DNA from: Streptomyces sp. NBC_00510
GTDB lineage: Bacteria; Actinomycetota; Actinomycetes; Streptomycetales; Streptomycetaceae
Reading direction: 5' to 3'
Length of the DNA: 64,000 nucleotides
Assembly (NCBI GenBank): GCA_036013505.1
Contig: CP107851.1
Location: 372,001 to 436,000, forward strand
Shown: piece by piece, positions 61,089 to 64,000 of the stretch
Layout of the letters: every line of letters begins with the position of its first letter
How positions within the stretch are numbered: position 1 is the stretch's first letter
Notes under the pieces: model-generated
The model's input: only the letters and a program-made list of their open reading frames with translations
The model's database searches: none
Told to the model about the DNA's origin: nothing
Program-made: the position numbers and the translations under genes

Positions 61089-61735
61089 GCGGCGGGCCCC
61101 CGGCTCGTCTCCGTGCCGGTGCGGCGGCGCGAGCGGAGCAACTCCAGGGCCAGCGGCAGCAGGGAGACGGCGACGATGACGCCGACGATGGGGAGCAGGT
61201 AGCGGTCGACGTTGGGGATGCTCGCGCCGAGCGCGTAGCCGCCGAGGACGAGGCCGACCGTCCACGCCAGGCCGCCGGTGATCTGCCACAGCGCGAAGGT
61301 CCGGGCGGGTACGCGGACGATCCCGGCGAGCGGGTTGAGCACGGTCCGCACGACGGGGATGAAGCGGGCGAAGACGATCGCCTTGCCGTGGCCGTACCGG
61401 GCGAGCAGGTCCTCGGCTCGGGTCATGCCGTCGATCAGGTGCCGGTTGCGGGCCCGGGCCAGCAAGGTCCGTCCCGCGCGGCGGCCGATCAGGTAGCCGA
61501 CCTGCGCACCGAGCAATGCCCCGGCCGCGGCCGCCACCAGCACCCGGGGCAGGGACAGGTGCAGGCCGTGGGTTCCGGTGGTGCACAGCAGCCCAGCGGT
61601 GAACAGCAGGGAGTCGCCGGGCAGGAAGAACCCGATCAGCAGCCCGGTCTCGGCGAACAGCACCAGGAAGACGCCTACCGTGCCGAATGTCGTCAGCAGC
61701 GACGTGGCGTCCAGCGGGTTGAGGGCGAGGGGCAC
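61085..61735 (-). CDS. DedA/VTT-family membrane protein
   Basis: The 216-residue product shows DedA hallmarks: FLVLFAETGLLIGFFLPGDS (E and F-x-PGD loop), GALLGAQVGYLIGRRAGRTL and VFARFIPVVRTVLNPLAGIV (the R-F-x-P-x-x-R reentrant motif). DedA proteins are linked to lipid-carrier recycling and membrane homeostasis, fitting the UppP neighbour. GTG 61735 is chosen because homology begins there. Coupled to the GT4 gene by a 4-nt overlap. Confidence 0.9.
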   Translation of the reverse strand: MPLALNPLDATSLLTTFGTVGVFLVLFAETGLLIGFFLPGDSLLFTAGLLCTTGTHGLHLSLPRVLVAAAAGALLGAQVGYLIGRRAGRTLLARARNRHLIDGMTRAEDLLARYGHGKAIVFARFIPVVRTVLNPLAGIVRVPARTFALWQITGGLAWTVGLVLGGYALGASIPNVDRYLLPIVGVIVAVSLLPLALELLRSRRRTGTETSRGPAA

Positions 61736-61814
61736 CGGTAAGCCTTTCCTGCCGTGCGCAGCCAGGGGCTGTGCTGTCTGGTGCGGGCGCATGGCACACT
61801 CGGGGGACAGCGAC

Positions 61815-61852
61815 TTTTACACCGCCGTAGAAGTTTTACACGACTGTAGAAG
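61815..61852. promoter_or_regulatory. Tandem BlaI-type operator
   Basis: TTTTACAC-N4-GTAGAAG occurs twice back to back (61815-61833, 61834-61852), each unit containing a TACA/TGTA-like dyad. It lies between divergent DedA and BlaI-like genes. Confidence 0.65.
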
Positions 61853-61876
61853 ATGAGAGGAGGACCGGCAAACTCC

Positions 61877-62260
61877 ATGAGCACTCCCATGCAAGGCCGC
61901 GGCCCGAAGCGGGCCAACGGGGAACGCGAAGCCGAGATCCTGGGCCTGCTCCAGCAGGCCGACGGCGCGCTGACCCCCGGCGAGGTCGCCGAACGTCTCG
62001 GCAGCGAGCTGACCTACAGCACCGTGGTGACGATCCTCACCCGCATGCACACCAAGCAGCTGCTGACCCGCACCCAGCGGGGCCGCGCCTACGCTTACGC
62101 CCCGGTGACCGACGAGCCCGGGTTCGCCGCCCGGCGGATGCGTTCGGTACTGGAGGAGCGGCCCGACCGCGAGGCCGTCCTCGCCCGCTTCGCCGACGGG
62201 CTGTCGGACGCCGATGCGGACCTGCTGCGCCAGTTGCTCGGCCCCGACCAGAATCCGTAG
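61877..62260 (+). CDS. BlaI/MecI/CopY-family repressor
   Basis: The 127-residue product has the winged helix of BlaI repressors: EREAEILGLLQQADGALTPG, EVAERLGSELTYSTVVTILT, RMHTKQLLTRTQRGRAYAYA, and a short dimerisation tail. ATG 61877 follows GGAGGA; ATG 61853 is an alternative start. It is followed by an M56 peptidase, its usual sensor partner, but no beta-lactamase or PBP gene is near. Tandem operator repeats upstream suggest control of itself and of DedA-GT4-uppP. Confidence 0.9.
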   Translation: MSTPMQGRGPKRANGEREAEILGLLQQADGALTPGEVAERLGSELTYSTVVTILTRMHTKQLLTRTQRGRAYAYAPVTDEPGFAARRMRSVLEERPDREAVLARFADGLSDADADLLRQLLGPDQNP

Positions 62261-62271
62261 AGGATGCCCGG

Positions 62272-63210
62272 ATGCGCATCGCCGTCTACCTTCCGCTGCT
62301 GCTGTCTCTGCTCGCCCCGCTCGGGGCGCGGCCTCTGTCGAATCGGTGCGATCCGCGCCTGGCGACCTGGCTGCTCACTGCCATCTGCGTGGTCCTGGGC
62401 GCGGCAAGCACGGTTTCGCTGGGCTTGCTGGCAGTCACCGGCCTGATCCGCATCCCGCAGCTGGCCGCTCTCGGGCACTGGTCAGCGCGGGCAGCACAGC
62501 GGAACGACCCCGCTGAGATGTCCGTGGCGTTGATCGCCGGCCTGCTCCTGGGCGCTGCGGTCGTCATGGCCGTTCGCATGCTCTGGTCTCGCGCTCACTC
62601 GCTGGCCACCGCCGCGCTTGAGGCGGCCTGCATGCCCACACAGGACGGTCTGGTCGTGGTTGACGACGAGATCCCCGACGCCTTCGCGGTCCCTGGCCTG
62701 CCCGGCCGCGTGGTGGTCTCCACCGGCATGCTGCGCACCCTGGACGCCTCCGAGCGCGACATCCTGCTCGCTCACGAACGCGCCCACCTGACCGGCCACC
62801 ATTACGCCTTCGTCGCCCTGGCCCAGCTCGGCGCCGCGGCCAATCCCTTCCTGCGGCCGCTGGCCACCGCCGTGACGTACACGATCGAACGCTGGGCCGA
62901 CGAGAACGCCGTCGCCACTGCCGGCGACCGCAGGCGAGTCGCCCATGCGGTCGGCCGGGCCGCCCTCGCCGCTCATCGAGCTCCCGCCCGGCCCGCATGG
63001 GCGTCCCTGGGCATTCTCGGTCGCCGGAGCTCCCCGCTCGCTGGCGCCGGTCCCGTGCCCCGTCGGGTCGCTGCTCTTCTCGCTCCGCCGCTTCGCCACC
63101 ACCCGGCCCTGGCCGTCGCTACTGCCGTAGTCCTGGCGGCAGCGGCCATGTCCACCGTTGACGCCGTGCACGACCTTCACCTTCTGCTGGAAGTCGTCGG
63201 CGCCGGGTAA
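62272..63210 (+). CDS. M56 (BlaR1-like) membrane metallopeptidase
   Basis: The 312-residue product has N-terminal membrane helices, the zinc motif HERAH (168-172) in DILLAHERAHLTGHHYAFVA, a downstream ERWADENAV Glu, and a last helix near the C-terminus. It lacks the extracellular penicillin-sensor domain of true BlaR1, as is usual for short actinobacterial members. It probably cleaves or triggers cleavage of the BlaI-like repressor. GAGGATG precedes the ATG, 11 bp after the repressor stop. Confidence 0.9.
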   Translation: MRIAVYLPLLLSLLAPLGARPLSNRCDPRLATWLLTAICVVLGAASTVSLGLLAVTGLIRIPQLAALGHWSARAAQRNDPAEMSVALIAGLLLGAAVVMAVRMLWSRAHSLATAALEAACMPTQDGLVVVDDEIPDAFAVPGLPGRVVVSTGMLRTLDASERDILLAHERAHLTGHHYAFVALAQLGAAANPFLRPLATAVTYTIERWADENAVATAGDRRRVAHAVGRAALAAHRAPARPAWASLGILGRRSSPLAGAGPVPRRVAALLAPPLRHHPALAVATAVVLAAAAMSTVDAVHDLHLLLEVVGAG

Positions 63211-63214
63211 GGGA

Positions 63215-63238
63215 GCCGCCGCCCGCGGGGGCGGCGGC
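63215..63238 (+). terminator. Terminator after the M56 gene
   Basis: GCCGCCGCCC and GGGCGGCGGC form a perfect 10-bp stem with a four-base loop, four bases past the stop codon; may also serve the convergent gene. Confidence 0.65.
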
Positions 63239-63349
63239 CCTCGGGTGGGAGCCGGCTCCGGTGACTGTCCGGCCGACGCCTCTCACCGGGGATCCGGTGG
63301 CTTCTGTGTTCCGGTTCGGCGGCGCGTATCCGGAGGACCCGGCAACTCG

Positions 63350-64000
63350 TCATGCCGTCCGTGCAGGCCGCCCGCCTCGTGTGCCGGTGCTTCGGCGCTC
63401 GCGAAGGTGGGCGTATCCCATGAATCCGAACAGGATCGCAAGGAGCACTGCCGAAGAACCTGCGGTGCCGAGGTCGAGGCCGCCCTTGGCAGTGGGCTTG
63501 GTCAGGAAGTCGCCCGCAGTGGCGCCCAAGGGGCGGGTGAGTACGAAGGCGATCCAGAACAGCAGCACGTTGGGTACGGCGGGGACGTACATCAGGGCGA
63601 GCAGCATGCGAGCAGTCCGGTGATGAGCAGTGCGCCGCCTGCGTAGCCGAGTCCGGAGCTGTCGGACAGGAAGTCGCCCATCGAGGTGCCCAGGGTGTTG
63701 GACACGAGGATGCCCGCGCCGGCGGGGTAGCCCAGCCCCAGCCCCTGAGGTCCCCAGCCCAGTGAGGTCGAGCCGTGGGCGAGGTACTTGGAGCTGGCGT
63801 CACGGTTCATGAAGTCGGACATCGTGGTGCCGGCTGTGCTGGTCGAAAGGATGACCGTCCAGTAGATGAAGGGGTTGTAGTGCCGTGACCGGAGTTGCAC
63901 GGCCAGGGTGCCCAGGAAGATCACGAACAGGGCGATGACTGCCGCCACCTTGCGGTCACGGCCGGCGACGGCCCAGCTCCCCCAGCGCCGCCCACCGGGC
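63350..64000 (-). pseudogene. Multi-pass membrane protein with internal repeats, frameshifted and cut by window end
   Basis: The frame entering from the right edge gives VIALFVIFLGTLAVQLRSRH and three related motifs: TSTAGTTMSDFMNR, SNTLGTSMGDFLSD and, after a one-base shift near 63603, TRPLGATAGDFLTK. Repeats of the form T-x-G-(T/A)-(T/S)-x-(S/G)-D-F-(M/L) after a membrane helix are characteristic of a family of uncharacterised membrane proteins (COG4705-like). The last part LLAILFGFMGYAHLRER ends at 63350. The gene's 5' end lies outside the window. Confidence 0.65.

Noticed and set aside
1-64000. tRNA or rRNA genes
   Set aside because: I searched by eye for cloverleaf hallmarks such as GGTTCGAATCC-type T-arms and found no complete one.

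Overview
The window is very GC-rich and reads as an accessory (arm-like) chromosomal stretch of a Streptomyces or close relative. The evidence is the protein families: a RheA/Hsp18 pair with its characteristic operator, DUF6233, DUF6328, SPW, DUF2267 and DUF4142 proteins, a class F sortase, HATPase/STAS/SpoIIE regulators and a SigB/SigF-type sigma factor. Starts are often GTG or TTG, and 4-nt stop/start overlaps are common. I see no rRNA, tRNA, CRISPR array or intact mobile element.

Left third (1-28 kb): a mosaic of small stress or dormancy-type genes among many decayed ones. Intact genes include a PH-like protein, hemerythrin, DUF6328, DUF4142, isochorismatase-like hydrolase, rheA/hsp18, two DUF2267 genes, a stand-alone ctaD with a coupled small membrane gene, SPW, a sigma factor, a CBS-pair protein, TspO, an RsbW-like ATPase, a STAS protein and a TetR regulator. 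Broken genes include SRPBCC, TfoX-like, Nramp, sortase, HAD phosphatase (in-frame amber), methyltransferase, flavodoxin (part inverted), a radical SAM gene joined to a phage-like fragment, and MFS. Four copies of one small orphan family, one frameshifted, are scattered over 3.9-20.6 kb.

Middle (28-49 kb): a catabolic region. A minus-strand operon (extradiol-type VOC dioxygenase, fumarylacetoacetate-hydrolase-like enzyme, FAD aromatic hydroxylase, acetoacetyl-CoA synthetase) has 4-nt overlaps throughout and is divergent from a TetR gene. A palindrome of the form CTGATG-N4-CATCAG lies between them. The same palindrome precedes a second fumarylacetoacetate-hydrolase-like gene at 46.4 kb that has lost about 36 internal residues. 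Both sites are near DoxX-like membrane genes, suggesting a duplicated module and a two-site regulon. Next to the operon are a zinc alcohol dehydrogenase and a CYP102-type P450-reductase fusion, controlled by another TetR whose predicted CATAC-N3-GTATG operators occur in two pairs. A decayed FUSC transporter and a decayed second copy of this TetR, still with its operator, follow. A SpoIIE-type phosphatase carries a broken tandem copy of its ATPase domain.

Right part (49-64 kb): a frameshifted UvrD-like helicase, HEAT-repeat protein, nonsense-bearing HTH remnant and truncated serpin. Then comes a compact cluster: an XRE/MmyB-type regulator faces an operon of an Atu4866-domain protein, an MFS transporter, an Atu4866 protein fused to a barrel-less amidohydrolase composite domain, and an intact amidohydrolase. 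A perfect 12-bp-arm palindrome sits between them. The window ends with envelope genes (UppP, GT4 glycosyltransferase, DedA), a BlaI/M56 peptidase pair with tandem operator-like repeats, and a frameshifted multi-pass membrane protein cut by the window edge.

Many breaks are single-base indels or single stops in otherwise well-conserved genes. I cannot tell real pseudogenes from residual sequencing errors without reads. Multi-lesion genes (FUSC, TetR copy, TfoX, methyltransferase, HTH remnant) are most likely real decay.
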